Assembly: GCA_964440095.1 (NCBI GenBank)
Contig: CAYTPZ010000025.1
Coordinates: 1 to 29,291 of the forward strand
Reading direction: 5' to 3'
DNA: 29,291 nt
Source: JACNKJ01 sp964440095
GTDB lineage: Bacteria; Krumholzibacteriota; Krumholzibacteriia; JACNKJ01
A program made the translations under genes and the position numbers. Of this stretch, positions 1-7,993 are shown in pieces; the stretch's first letter is position 1, and the number at the start of each line of letters is the position of its first letter. Below the pieces are notes generated by a model. The model saw nothing but the letters and a program-made list of their open reading frames with translations. It was not told the DNA's origin and did no database searches.

Positions 1-80
1 CTAAGCTCGGATCAGAGAAGAAGATCAGAATTTACAGAAGAGATGTTACACGCCCTAATGCCATTGGGTTACAAGCTCCG

Positions 81-911
81 TCAGCCTTTTCGCTTATCCG
101 TCTTCCTCAACTCCGCCACGCTTCCCGCGACAAACTCCGGCCGGAATTCCATCGGCAGGCGCTTGAGCACATTCGTGTCGCCGTATTTTCCCGATAGCAC
201 GAAGACGGTTTTCATGCCGAGTTCGGCGGCGGGGGCGAGATCGGCCTGGGGATCGTCGCCGACCATGGCTATCTGCTCGGGAATAAGTTGAAGCGCGCGC
301 GCGCCGGCGCGGAATAAGTCGAGCGACGGTTTCCCCGCCACGATGGCCTCGCGGCTGGCGGCGTATTCCAATGCGACGGCCCAGGCGCCGAGGCCCGGCT
401 CGCGGCGTCCCGCGTTGCGGAAGAGGCGATTTTTGTGAAGCGTCAAGAAGGTGACGAGCGGACGCTGCAGCAGTTCGACGGCTCGCGAGAGCAGGTGCGC
501 ATCGGGATTATCCATCCAGCCGAGGACCAGCGCACGAGGAAGGTCGTCCTCGCCGGGAATTTCGCGAGCGAGGTTGAAGACGCGCAGGCCGCCGGCCTCC
601 AGGGTGCGTATGAGCGCGTCCGATCCCAGAACCCAGCACTCGGGCGAGCCGTGTTCGTGAAGAATCTGCACCGCCCGTCCCTGACAGCCGATGATGCGCT
701 TGTTCTCAAGGTTGAAACCCACTTCGCGCAGGCGCGCACCCAGTTCGGCGCGGGTCATCGTGGTGTTGTTCGTGAGGATTGCGAAGGGAATGCGCCGATC
801 GTTGAGCGAGGCCAGCCACTCGACGGCGCCCGGGATCGGCCGGTAGGACTTGTCCACGACCAGCGTGCCCTCAACGTCGATGAGCCAGCCGCGAATGCCT
901 TCAGTTTCCAT
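81..911 (-). CDS. HAD-superfamily phosphatase, NagD/LHPP-like (class IIA)
   Basis: Probable cytosolic phosphatase of 276 residues, the usual size for the class IIA (NagD, HDHD2, LHPP) HAD branch; the substrate cannot be told from sequence. Visible HAD motifs are LIDVEGT (nucleophile Asp12), AILTNNTT (motif II Thr), AGKPS (motif III Lys) and MVGDDPQADL (motif IV acidic pair). The motif I residue two after the nucleophile is Glu14 rather than the usual Asp; LHPP and HDHD2 relatives carry Ser there, so this position is known to vary in the class. The start ATG shares its A with the TAA stop of guaB upstream, which suggests translational coupling and an operon. A link to nucleotide metabolism through guaB is inference only. 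Confidence 0.85.
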   Translation of the reverse strand: METEGIRGWLIDVEGTLVVDKSYRPIPGAVEWLASLNDRRIPFAILTNNTTMTRAELGARLREVGFNLENKRIIGCQGRAVQILHEHGSPECWVLGSDALIRTLEAGGLRVFNLAREIPGEDDLPRALVLGWMDNPDAHLLSRAVELLQRPLVTFLTLHKNRLFRNAGRREPGLGAWAVALEYAASREAIVAGKPSLDLFRAGARALQLIPEQIAMVGDDPQADLAPAAELGMKTVFVLSGKYGDTNVLKRLPMEFRPEFVAGSVAELRKTDKRKG

Positions 912-2371
912 TATGGAATTTGATAGTTGGGAGCCTCCTTGATGATGGCCACATCATGAGGGTGCGCCTCGCGCAAACCTGAGACCGTCACCCTCACAAA
1001 CTCGGCACGATCGCGAAGCATATCCAGGCTACTCGACCCCAGGTAACCCATGCCCGACCGAAGCCCGCCCACCAACTGATAGATTGTGTTCTTCACGGGG
1101 CCCTTGAAGGCCACGCGCGACACGATGCCCTCGGGTACCAGCTTCGACTCCTCGAGGCCCTCCTGCGAGTAGCGATCGCCCGAACCTTCCTTCATGGCGT
1201 CCAGGCTGCCCATACCGCGGTAGACTTTGTAGCTGCGACCTTCATAGAGGATGGTTTCGCCCGGACTTTCACCGGTACCGGCAAAGAGGCTGCCGATCAT
1301 CACTGCGTCTGCGCCGGCGGCCAGTGCCTTGGTAATATCTCCGCTGTACTTGATTCCGCCGTCGGCGATCACGGGAATGTTCGCGGCGCGTGCCACGCCG
1401 GCCACATCGAGGATGGCGGTGATCTGGGGCACGCCGACGCCGCTAATCACGCGTGTGGTGCAGATGGTGCCTGGCCCGATGCCAACCTTCACGCCGTCCA
1501 CTCCCGCTTCAATGATCGCTTCGGCCGCTTGTGCCGTGGCGATGTTGCCGGCAATCACCTGCATCTCGGGGTAGAGTTCTTTGGCGCGTTTGACCGCGTC
1601 GATCACGTTGGCGCTGTGCCCGTGTGCGGTATCGATGACGATGACATCCACATGGCTGTCGGCCAGAAGATGGATGCGCCGCTCTAAGTCATCACCAACG
1701 CCCACCGCCGCGCCCACGCGCAGGCGGCCGTCATCGTCACTGTTGGCGGCGGGGTAATCGATTTTCTTCTGGATGTCCTTCACCGTAATCAAGCCGCGCA
1801 ATTCGCCCGAGGCATCAACCACCGGCAGTTTCTCGATGCGATGCTCGTGCAAGATGGCCTTGGCCTCGGCCAGGGTCGTGCCCTCTTTCACCGTGACCAG
1901 GTTCTCGCGCGTCATGAGTTCGCTCACCGGAATGTTCGGCCGTTCATTGAAGCGTAGATCGCGGTTGGTGAGGATACCCACCAGCTTGCCGCCCTCGGTA
2001 ATGGGCACGCCGCTAATGCGAAAGCGCCGCATAAGCTCCATGGCCTCTGCCACGAGAGCCTTGGGCGAAAGGGTAATGGGCCGGGTGATCATGCCGCTCT
2101 CCGAGCGCTTCACCTGGTCGACCTGCTCGGCCTGCCGTTCGGGCGACAGATTCTTGTGGATAATTCCAATGCCGCCTTCGCGTGCCAGGGCAATGGCCAT
2201 CTCGGCTTCGGTGACCGTGTCCATGGCCGAGCTCAAGATGGGAATGTTCAAGGTGATCTTGCGGGTCAGGCGGGTGCCTAGCTGGGCGTCGCGAGGATGG
2301 ATGGCGCTGTGGCGAGGCTGGAGTATGACGTCGTCGTAGGTGAGTCCGGTTCTAAAGTGCGGCTCACTCAT
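911..2371 (-). CDS. guaB: Inosine-5'-monophosphate dehydrogenase
   Basis: Oxidises IMP to XMP with NAD+, the committed step of guanine nucleotide synthesis, in the cytosol. The 486-residue protein matches normal bacterial IMPDH length and has the (beta/alpha)8 barrel interrupted by two CBS domains (about residues 95-205). The catalytic loop reads GPGTICTTR with Cys304, the NAD/IMP segments ADGGI and MIGSLFAGT are present, and the flap region RYSQEG follows. I chose the ATG at 2371 because it has GGAGG five bases upstream and gives the standard family N-terminus (SEPHFRTGLTYDDV); the frame stays open about 25 codons further upstream, without support. The stop overlaps the start of the HAD phosphatase by one base. 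The gene is intact. Confidence 0.97.
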   Translation of the reverse strand: MSEPHFRTGLTYDDVILQPRHSAIHPRDAQLGTRLTRKITLNIPILSSAMDTVTEAEMAIALAREGGIGIIHKNLSPERQAEQVDQVKRSESGMITRPITLSPKALVAEAMELMRRFRISGVPITEGGKLVGILTNRDLRFNERPNIPVSELMTRENLVTVKEGTTLAEAKAILHEHRIEKLPVVDASGELRGLITVKDIQKKIDYPAANSDDDGRLRVGAAVGVGDDLERRIHLLADSHVDVIVIDTAHGHSANVIDAVKRAKELYPEMQVIAGNIATAQAAEAIIEAGVDGVKVGIGPGTICTTRVISGVGVPQITAILDVAGVARAANIPVIADGGIKYSGDITKALAAGADAVMIGSLFAGTGESPGETILYEGRSYKVYRGMGSLDAMKEGSGDRYSQEGLEESKLVPEGIVSRVAFKGPVKNTIYQLVGGLRSGMGYLGSSSLDMLRDRAEFVRVTVSGLREAHPHDVAIIKEAPNYQIP

Positions 2372-2519
2372 GGAGGCCTCCGGTGGGTTGGAATAAATTT
2401 GGCAGAACATAGGATGATAGCAGCGTGATTGCCAGAGTTGATTCAACTATAGCGGGTAACGGTAGCAGAAAACTGACAGTGTTCTTGGTTTCCTGCCATG
2501 GTTACCTGTTTCTAGTTAC

Positions 2520-2957
2520 TTACAATGCCCTGTGCTCCTTCAACATGCAGAGATTCTGCACGACCTTGAGCCCCGCCGCCTTGGCCTTATCCGCGGCCTC
2601 GTTGTTGATGATTCCCTCCTGAAACCAGACGGCCTTGGCGCCGATGGCGATGGCCTCGTCCACGTGCGGCATCACCATGTCAGGACGGCGAAAGACGTCC
2701 ACAACCTCCACGCCCATCTCGGCGGGAATGTCGGTGAGCTTGGCGTAGCACTTCTTGCCGAGAATCTCGTCGGCCGCGGGATGCACAGGTATAATGGTGT
2801 AACCAGCGTTCATCATGTACTCGGCCACGCGGTAGCTTGGCCGAACCGGTTTGTTGGACATCCCCACGACGGCGATCACTTTGTAATTCTCGAGAATCTC
2901 GCGGATCTCATCGGGAGTGTTGTGGTGCTGGGGGAGTTCGCAGTTGGGATCGGGCAT
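2520..2957 (-). CDS. CoA-binding (YccU-like) Rossmann protein
   Basis: A small 145-residue protein of the CoA_binding family (YccU type), a single Rossmann domain related to the CoA-binding part of succinyl-CoA synthetase. The beta-alpha-beta core VIAVVGMSNKP sits near residue 27, followed by YRVAEYMMNAGYTIIPVHP and the family-typical segments VDVFRRPD and AVWFQEGI. CoA binding is known for the family; a cellular role is not established. The start at 2957 is preferred over an in-frame upstream codon because AAGGAA lies just upstream and because MPDPNCELPQ matches the family N-terminus. A degenerate second copy of the same N-terminus lies at 4187-4235 on the same strand. The upstream spacer of about 290 bases is AT-rich and holds the promoter of the next gene. 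Confidence 0.88.
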   Translation of the reverse strand: MPDPNCELPQHHNTPDEIREILENYKVIAVVGMSNKPVRPSYRVAEYMMNAGYTIIPVHPAADEILGKKCYAKLTDIPAEMGVEVVDVFRRPDMVMPHVDEAIAIGAKAVWFQEGIINNEAADKAKAAGLKVVQNLCMLKEHRAL

Positions 2958-3115
2958 GGGGTTTCCTTGGGAGAAAGTGACAGCGATGACCAAAGCAAGA
3001 TAGCTGTCAGCAATGGCATTGGCTATAGCTACTCAGATAAAGTATCTTGGACTGCAACGAGTCGTGTCGTAATCTTCGAATTCCGAGACGATCACAGCGT
3101 TCCTATATTCGAGCA

Positions 3116-3148
3116 AAGCTTGACAATTATGTCTGGAAGCTTGATAAT
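3116..3148 (+). promoter_or_regulatory. Strong sigma-70-type promoter with a direct repeat
   Basis: Perfect -35 TTGACA at 3120-3125, a 17-base spacer, then -10 GATAAT at 3143-3148. Both boxes sit inside a 12-base direct repeat AAGCTTGA(C/T)AAT (3116-3127 and 3137-3148, one mismatch, 21-base period), which could be paired operator half-sites. It points at the small secreted protein starting at 3253 and would give a leader of about 100 bases. Confidence 0.72.
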
Positions 3149-3252
3149 ATCATTAATCAAGTTTTGATGTGCCTTGTTACGCCAGATATTCTCCTTCTGA
3201 GCATCTTGCGACTCAGCAGCCGACAGTGACGCAGTGTCTGCAAAGGGGGATG

Positions 3253-3708
3253 ATGATTAAGAAATCGGTCAATTTCCTCTCTTGCTTTTTCTTTCTTTCG
3301 ATCATAGGACCACTCTCAGCCTCTGCCTGGTCTGGGCCATGTGGGGTGGGGGATGAGCAACCAGATAGTTTGCGCAATGTGCCAACAGGCGGAACTGTGC
3401 GAGTGGATCCCAGCACGATCGCACAATTCAATGCTGTATTTCCACTGATTATTGATCTGTATGTGGATGAAGACTGGGATCTGGCTGATCCCCAGGAGGA
3501 CGATTGGGGATGGAGTAAAGTAGAGACCTTCGTGGATGCAGTCATTCATGAAGATCCCCAAGTTGGTGAGCAGATTGCCCACAAAGTGGCGGACTACTTC
3601 TCTGTTGATCAGACAGCAGGTGTCCACAATTCTATCCAGATTGGCAATCAGACATATTATACCATTGTTGTAAAGGACAGTAGGCGCTTCAGGTTTTCGT
3701 GTGGGTAA
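3253..3708 (+). CDS. Small secreted protein of unknown function
   Basis: I do not recognise this 151-residue protein. Two adjacent ATGs (3250 and 3253) follow AAAGGGGG; I take the second because the spacing is less cramped. The N-terminus is a clear signal peptide: IKKSVNF, a hydrophobic Phe/Leu-rich core, and ASA as the likely cleavage site before WSGPCG. The mature part is acidic and rich in Asp, Glu and Trp (for example VDEDWDLADP) and carries two cysteines, one just after the cleavage site and one in the final FSCG, which may form a disulphide. Base composition is clearly more AT-rich than neighbouring genes, it has its own strong promoter, and it lies beside transposase debris, so recent acquisition is plausible. 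Confidence 0.6.
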   Translation: MIKKSVNFLSCFFFLSIIGPLSASAWSGPCGVGDEQPDSLRNVPTGGTVRVDPSTIAQFNAVFPLIIDLYVDEDWDLADPQEDDWGWSKVETFVDAVIHEDPQVGEQIAHKVADYFSVDQTAGVHNSIQIGNQTYYTIVVKDSRRFRFSCG

Positions 3709-3737
3709 CCGTCTCTTGATCCGCTATCCTTTCGGGC

Positions 3738-3803
3738 ATGCGAGACAAAGAACTCTATGCCCAGATCCTTGGTGTCACCTATTATCGGCGGATGGCGGCA
3801 TGA
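3738..3803 (+). pseudogene. N-terminal stub of an ISL3-like transposase
   Basis: The frame starting at ATG 3738 reads MRDKELYAQILGV, which resembles the first residues of ISL3-family transposases, then runs into unrelated residues and a double TGA at 3801-3806. Nothing further of that transposase is seen. The short length limits certainty, but the adjacent second transposase fragment supports this being a mobile-element scar. Confidence 0.45.
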
Positions 3804-3823
3804 TGAAACCCCTGGAGTCCACC

Positions 3824-4186
3824 TTAGCAAGGCCGCCTAGCTGTCCAAGAAAGTAGGACCACCTCTATCTGACGAGCATGGGCGTAAGCGCTCTGCTTCT
3901 GCAGGGCACGTTTGCCCAAGCGCCGATAGCTCTGACGTAGCTTGATTCCGCGCTGCTCCACCTCCCGATCCAGGCGGCGACGCATCTTCTCGTAAAGGCG
4001 GGCATCGGTGGGAAAAGCGATCGCCTTCTCCTGAACCGTCGTGTCCACGTTGACCCGTTTCAAATGCGACTTGCGAAGCAGCTTCGTGCGCTGCGCGGTC
4101 GCCAAGGTTTCTCGCAGTAGAGATTCGATCCCCTCCGGACCTACGCGCTTGCGCCAGCGTGAAAGAGAGCTGGGATCAAGGGGGAT
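3824..4186 (-). pseudogene. Internal fragment of an IS5-family transposase
   Basis: In one minus-strand frame the sequence gives PLDPSSLSRWRKRVGPEGIE, then HLKRVNVDTTVQEKAIAFP, then LRQSYRRLGKRALQKQSAY and AHARQ. These are hallmark central segments of IS5/IS1106-type DDE transposases; the VDTTV aspartate is the first catalytic acidic residue. Both ends are missing: there is no start codon with a ribosome site, and after AHARQ (about 3869) the frame becomes unrelated and stops at 3824. No terminal inverted repeats were found. This is a dead remnant of roughly a third of the gene. Confidence 0.8.
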
Positions 4187-4235
4187 CTTCGGGGCTGCCG
4201 CGATGCTGGGGGAGTTCGCATTCGAAGTCGGACAT
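4187..4235 (-). pseudogene. 5' stub of a second CoA-binding (YccU-like) gene
   Basis: From an ATG at 4235 the minus strand reads MSDFECELPQHRGSPED, closely matching the start of the intact gene at 2957 (MPDPNCELPQHHNTPDE). Seventeen bases covering CELPQ and its flank are identical between the two. The match ends about 4187, exactly where the IS5-type transposase fragment begins in another frame, so the gene was probably cut by insertion and deletion. Confidence 0.65.
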
Positions 4236-4238
4236 TGG

Positions 4239-4270
4239 GTCTCCAGTCACCAGTCGCCAGTCTCCAGTCG
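4239..4270. repeat. Heptanucleotide tandem repeat GTCNCCA
   Basis: Four consecutive 7-base units, GTCTCCA, GTCACCA, GTCGCCA and GTCTCCA, then a partial fifth. It lies just beyond the 3' end of the thioesterase gene. A second array of the same period and related unit lies upstream of that gene at 4787-4814. Confidence 0.9.
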
Positions 4271-4282
4271 GAAACGAGCATC

Positions 4283-4681
4283 CTAAATTGAGTCGAGAGC
4301 GCCACGCACTTCAGTAGGCAACTTAACCACTTTCCAATCCAGATCGATGACGCCATGCTGACTGTGCCCGCGGGCGAGCAGGGTCTCGCCGCGCCATCCT
4401 TCATAGTGGAAGCGCAGTTTCACACGCCCGAGTTCGGCGACTTTGCAGCGAAGCTCGATTTCATCATCGTAATAGGCGGGGGATTGGATTTCTGCGCCCA
4501 CGGATATCACCGGGAAGTAGATGCCCTGCTCTTTTTCCAGTTCACCATAGGGAAAGCCCAGCGATTCCATAAAAGCGCCGCGGGCGACCTCCCAATAGAC
4601 GGGCCAAAGGGAATGGTGCAAGACCTTCATCTGATCGGTCTCGGCGTAGCGAACCTTCACTTTGCATGTAAATTCTGACAC
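4283..4681 (-). CDS. Acyl-CoA thioesterase, YbgC/4HBT hotdog family
   Basis: Cytosolic thioester hydrolase of the 4-hydroxybenzoyl-CoA thioesterase family. The 132-residue length is typical of a single hotdog domain. The active-site region reads VRYAETDQMKVLHHSLWPVY, where the Asp of ETD aligns with the catalytic Asp of YbgC-type enzymes (DTDxxGVVYH), followed by the long helix (WEVARGAFMESLG). I chose a GTG start at 4681 because AGGAGG lies four bases upstream and the domain starts there; the open frame upstream is low-complexity and includes the repeat at 4787-4814. Substrate unknown; YbgC relatives act on acyl-CoA or acyl-ACP. It is transcribed divergently from the large membrane protein at 4847 and is flanked on both sides by heptamer repeats. 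Confidence 0.85.
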   Translation of the reverse strand: MSEFTCKVKVRYAETDQMKVLHHSLWPVYWEVARGAFMESLGFPYGELEKEQGIYFPVISVGAEIQSPAYYDDEIELRCKVAELGRVKLRFHYEGWRGETLLARGHSQHGVIDLDWKVVKLPTEVRGALDSI

Positions 4682-4786
4682 GGCGCCTCCTGGAATGCTG
4701 AATCTAGCCCAGCCGAAGGCGCCGAGCCAGTCCTTTCCCGCCTTGACGCAGACGCGCCGCGTGGCGAAACTGCGCCCGAACGGCAA

Positions 4787-4814
4787 GTCTCGAGTCTCGA
4801 GTCTCGAGTCCCGA
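4787..4814. repeat. Heptanucleotide tandem repeat GTCTCGA
   Basis: Four consecutive 7-base units: GTCTCGA three times, then GTCCCGA. Together with 4239-4270 it frames the thioesterase gene; both follow the pattern GTCNC(C/G)A. It occupies the divergent promoter region between the thioesterase and the gene at 4847. Confidence 0.9.
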
Positions 4815-4846
4815 GCAAGAGGCCTGTAGCCCACAGCAAGGTAACT

Positions 4847-7800
4847 ATGAAACGCGCAACGCCGCTGGTACTTATCCTCTTCACCCTTTCGGGAGTGAGC
4901 GGACTTGTTTACGAACTGGTCTGGATTCGTCTGCTCAGCCAGCTGCTCGGCGGCACCACCTTCGCCATCAGCGCCGTGCTGGCGGCCTTTATGGGCGGCC
5001 TGGCCTTCGGCAGCCGTTTCTTCGGCCCCCGCGCCGACGCCACCGGGCGACCCCTACGCCTCTATGCCATGTTGGAAATCGCCATCGCGATCCTCGGACT
5101 GGGCGTTCATGCGGCCATCGTATTTCTGAAGCCATCCTATGTGGTTCTGGCGCAATTACTTCCCGAAGGATCCCTTTCCTTTCTGCGCGTGGTTGTGGCC
5201 CTGCTCATACTGCTGCCACCCACATTCTTCATGGGTGGCACGCTGCCCGTGCTAGGCCGCTATATCGTGCGCAGCTCCGAACGATTGGGCCGTGGCCTGG
5301 GCCTGCTCTACGCGGTGAACACCTTCGGCGCCGTGATGGGCGTATTCCTGGCGGGCTTCGTTTTCATTCCCACGCTGGGTCTGCTCTATTGCACCTTGCT
5401 CGGCGCCGCCTTGAATCTGGCCATCGCGCTGCTCATTCTCCTCATCGATCGCGGACAACCTGAACTGGATTTCGCCGCGCCTAACTCCATGGACTCGGTA
5501 GAAGCGAATGATTCGCCCGTTGAAATTCATCCCGGCATGCTGGCCTTCCTCTTCGCCGCCAGCGGATTCGCCGCCATGGGCTATGAGCTCTACTGGACAC
5601 GCGCCCTCGATCACTTCCTGGGCAATTCCACCTATGCCTTCTCAACCATGCTGACCACCTTCCTTCTTGGACTGTCGGCAGGCGGATGGATTGGCGGACG
5701 CATTGCCGACCGCGTCAAATCACCGGCAGTCTGGCTAGGCCGGGTACAGATCTTGGCGGCCCTCACGGCTCTGGCCACGGTACCGCTTATTTGGGAGGTT
5801 CTGCCGCGCATGGAGGAGAGCGCTCTGTTCAGCAGCGCATCTCTCAACTGGAACGCCTATCTCATGCGGCGTTTTCTCCTCGCTCTGCTCATCATGGCTC
5901 TTCCCGCCTTGCTGCTGGGCATGACCTTCCCCCTGGTCAACCGCATCGGCATTCGCGGCCTTTCGCGTCTTGGTTGGGGCATTGGGCGCCTCTACTTTGC
6001 CAACACTCTGGGATCCATCGCAGGCTCCCTGTTCGCGGGCTTTGCGTTGCTTCCCTTTCTCGGAGCCAAGGGTGCGATCATCGGCACCTCGCTTCTGGGT
6101 GCTTTCATCGGACTCGCCGCCCATCTGTCCAACCGTAGTCGCGGGCGCCTGGAACCCTGGATCGCAGGCGCCCTGGTCATGGCCATGGCCGCGGGCTCGC
6201 CCTTCATGCTCGACTTCGGTCGCAATCTCATGTCTGACAGCCAGGTGGCTGAAGACCGCGTGCTCTTCGACATGGAAGATCCCACGGCGGAAACAAGGGT
6301 TTATGTGAAGAAAAGCGGCGCCATGCACATGTCGGTGGACGGCCATCACATCGGCGGCACCGAACCCAGCATCATGCGCAAGGAGAAGATCCTCGCTCAT
6401 CTTCCCATGGCCCTCGTGCCCGAAGCCAAGCGCACACTCAGCGTGGGTCTTGGCAGTGGCGTGACCTTGGGCACCCTGTCTCTTTACGAGGAAATTCAGG
6501 AACTTGTCTGTGTGGAAATCGTGCCCGGCGTGGTGGAAGGCGCTCGGCTCTTTGCCGCTCCAAACTTCCACGTGCTCGACGATCCGCGCACGATAATGAA
6601 GGTGGGCGACGGTGTTCAGTTCCTGCTCACCGAGGAAGGTGAGTTCGATCTGATCAGCAGCGATTCCAAGCTCAACCCCGAGTACTCGGGCAACGCCGCA
6701 CTGCTCTCACAGGATTATTACAAACTCTGCCACGATCGCCTGAGCGATGAAGGCGTCATGGTGCAATGGTTGGCCACACACTTGCCCGCCAGCGAAGTGA
6801 AAACGGTTACGCGCAGCTTCATGGCCGCCTTTCCGCACACGGGTATCTTCTGGCTGGATCCCTACAACATCATTCTCGTGGGAAGCTCTTCGCCGCTGAC
6901 CTATCACCTGGACCGTGTCGAGAGCTCTCTGAAGGATGAACGTATCCGCGCCGATCTGGCCGCCATGATGTTGGACGACCCTTACGTGATGGCCTCTCTC
7001 TTCGTGTCCGGAAACGACGCCCTGGCCAAGTCCCTGGGCGAGGGCCCGGTGAACTCCTGGGCTCGTCCCATTTTGGAATTCAGTACCGTGCGCGAGTTCC
7101 GCCTGAAGAGCCGAAGTAGCCATGAGGATGAAAATCTGCGCTGGCTCAACAACCAGCGATGGAGGGGCGGCTTGCCCGTGCAGGGTGCCTTCGTGCCGGG
7201 ACGTCTGGGCGATGCGCGTCTTGTCACAGACAAATTGTTGGAGGGCTACGCGGCCGGTGGTGGTGTTGCCCGCCTGAACAGTGGACGTGCATCCTTCGAG
7301 GAAGGCCTGACCGCCGTGCCGGGAGATCCCAGGCTGTCCTTTCTCCTGAGCGCTTTGGATCAAATGAGTTCGACCCTCGAGGAGATCGTCGATAACAGCG
7401 GTGACGTGAATTCCCTCGTGCAGCTGGGACTGCAACGCCGCGATGAAGGTCGATATATGGAAGCCTTGGACCTATTCGATCGTGCGCTGACGGATGCGCC
7501 CCACGATTTGAACATTCGATACAACCGCATCATCACCCTGCGCGACATGGACCGCATCACCGAGATGGAGGTCGACCTCTTCGACTTCCGAAAGGATTAC
7601 CCGGACGATGCGCGGGGCTGGTCCTTGGAGGGAAGGCTCATGTCCGACCGCGGTCGGTATGAAGAGTCATTGGACTTTTTCGAGCGTGCGGCGGAGCTGG
7701 ATCCGGGTTCGACCGTCTACCTGAACAACCTGGCTACGGCTTTGGCTCGCTTGGAGCGATTCAGCGAGGCGGGCGATGTTTTCGCCCGGGTCTTCGAATT

Positions 7801-7993
7801 GGACAACGGATACGCCGGCGCGGCCTTTTTCACCGCAGCCAGCTACTCCATGGCCGAACGTACGGAGGAGGCGGGTCAATGGATGGAAATCTGCCTTGAG
7901 CGGCGACTGGCCACCTATGAACAATTCGAAACGGGGGGGTTCTTCGAGGCTCTGCGAAACTCGGCGGACTGGCGAGTGCGTCGAGAGCCCTAG
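4847..7993 (+). CDS. Multi-domain membrane protein: transporter-like TM region, spermidine-synthase-like domain, TPRs
   Basis: A 1048-residue protein of the 'fused MFS/spermidine synthase' type. Residues about 5-210 and 228-455 hold two blocks of membrane helices, each opening with a similar motif (GVSGLVYELVWIRLLSQLLGGTTFA and GFAAMGYELYWTRALDHFLGNSTYA share the GxxGLxYExxWxR pattern), so the membrane part is an internal duplication. Residues about 465-700 form a Rossmann methyltransferase-like fold with VGLGSGVTLGT in place of the canonical GGGDGG and SSDSKLNPEYS in place of the spermidine-synthase Asp loop, so aminopropyl transfer is doubtful. Residues about 820-1048 are TPRs (for example GRYMEALDLFDRAL and GRYEESLDFFERAAELDP). 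The function of the family is unsettled. The start has AAGG upstream. Its TAG stop overlaps the stop of the convergent gene. Confidence 0.85.
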   Translation: MKRATPLVLILFTLSGVSGLVYELVWIRLLSQLLGGTTFAISAVLAAFMGGLAFGSRFFGPRADATGRPLRLYAMLEIAIAILGLGVHAAIVFLKPSYVVLAQLLPEGSLSFLRVVVALLILLPPTFFMGGTLPVLGRYIVRSSERLGRGLGLLYAVNTFGAVMGVFLAGFVFIPTLGLLYCTLLGAALNLAIALLILLIDRGQPELDFAAPNSMDSVEANDSPVEIHPGMLAFLFAASGFAAMGYELYWTRALDHFLGNSTYAFSTMLTTFLLGLSAGGWIGGRIADRVKSPAVWLGRVQILAALTALATVPLIWEVLPRMEESALFSSASLNWNAYLMRRFLLALLIMALPALLLGMTFPLVNRIGIRGLSRLGWGIGRLYFANTLGSIAGSLFAGFALLPFLGAKGAIIGTSLLGAFIGLAAHLSNRSRGRLEPWIAGALVMAMAAGSPFMLDFGRNLMSDSQVAEDRVLFDMEDPTAETRVYVKKSGAMHMSVDGHHIGGTEPSIMRKEKILAHLPMALVPEAKRTLSVGLGSGVTLGTLSLYEEIQELVCVEIVPGVVEGARLFAAPNFHVLDDPRTIMKVGDGVQFLLTEEGEFDLISSDSKLNPEYSGNAALLSQDYYKLCHDRLSDEGVMVQWLATHLPASEVKTVTRSFMAAFPHTGIFWLDPYNIILVGSSSPLTYHLDRVESSLKDERIRADLAAMMLDDPYVMASLFVSGNDALAKSLGEGPVNSWARPILEFSTVREFRLKSRSSHEDENLRWLNNQRWRGGLPVQGAFVPGRLGDARLVTDKLLEGYAAGGGVARLNSGRASFEEGLTAVPGDPRLSFLLSALDQMSSTLEEIVDNSGDVNSLVQLGLQRRDEGRYMEALDLFDRALTDAPHDLNIRYNRIITLRDMDRITEMEVDLFDFRKDYPDDARGWSLEGRLMSDRGRYEESLDFFERAAELDPGSTVYLNNLATALARLERFSEAGDVFARVFELDNGYAGAAFFTAASYSMAERTEEAGQWMEICLERRLATYEQFETGGFFEALRNSADWRVRREP

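Noticed and set aside
1..80. Window start
   Set aside because: No gene, terminator or repeat that I can support lies here.
435..923. 162-codon plus-strand ORF opposite the HAD gene
   Set aside because: It is antisense to a clear HAD protein in a high-GC region, without recognisable domain or ribosome site.
5735..6571. 278-codon minus-strand ORF inside the membrane protein gene
   Set aside because: Composition is His/Gln/Ala-rich as expected of an antisense shadow; the opposite strand has strong membrane and synthase motifs.
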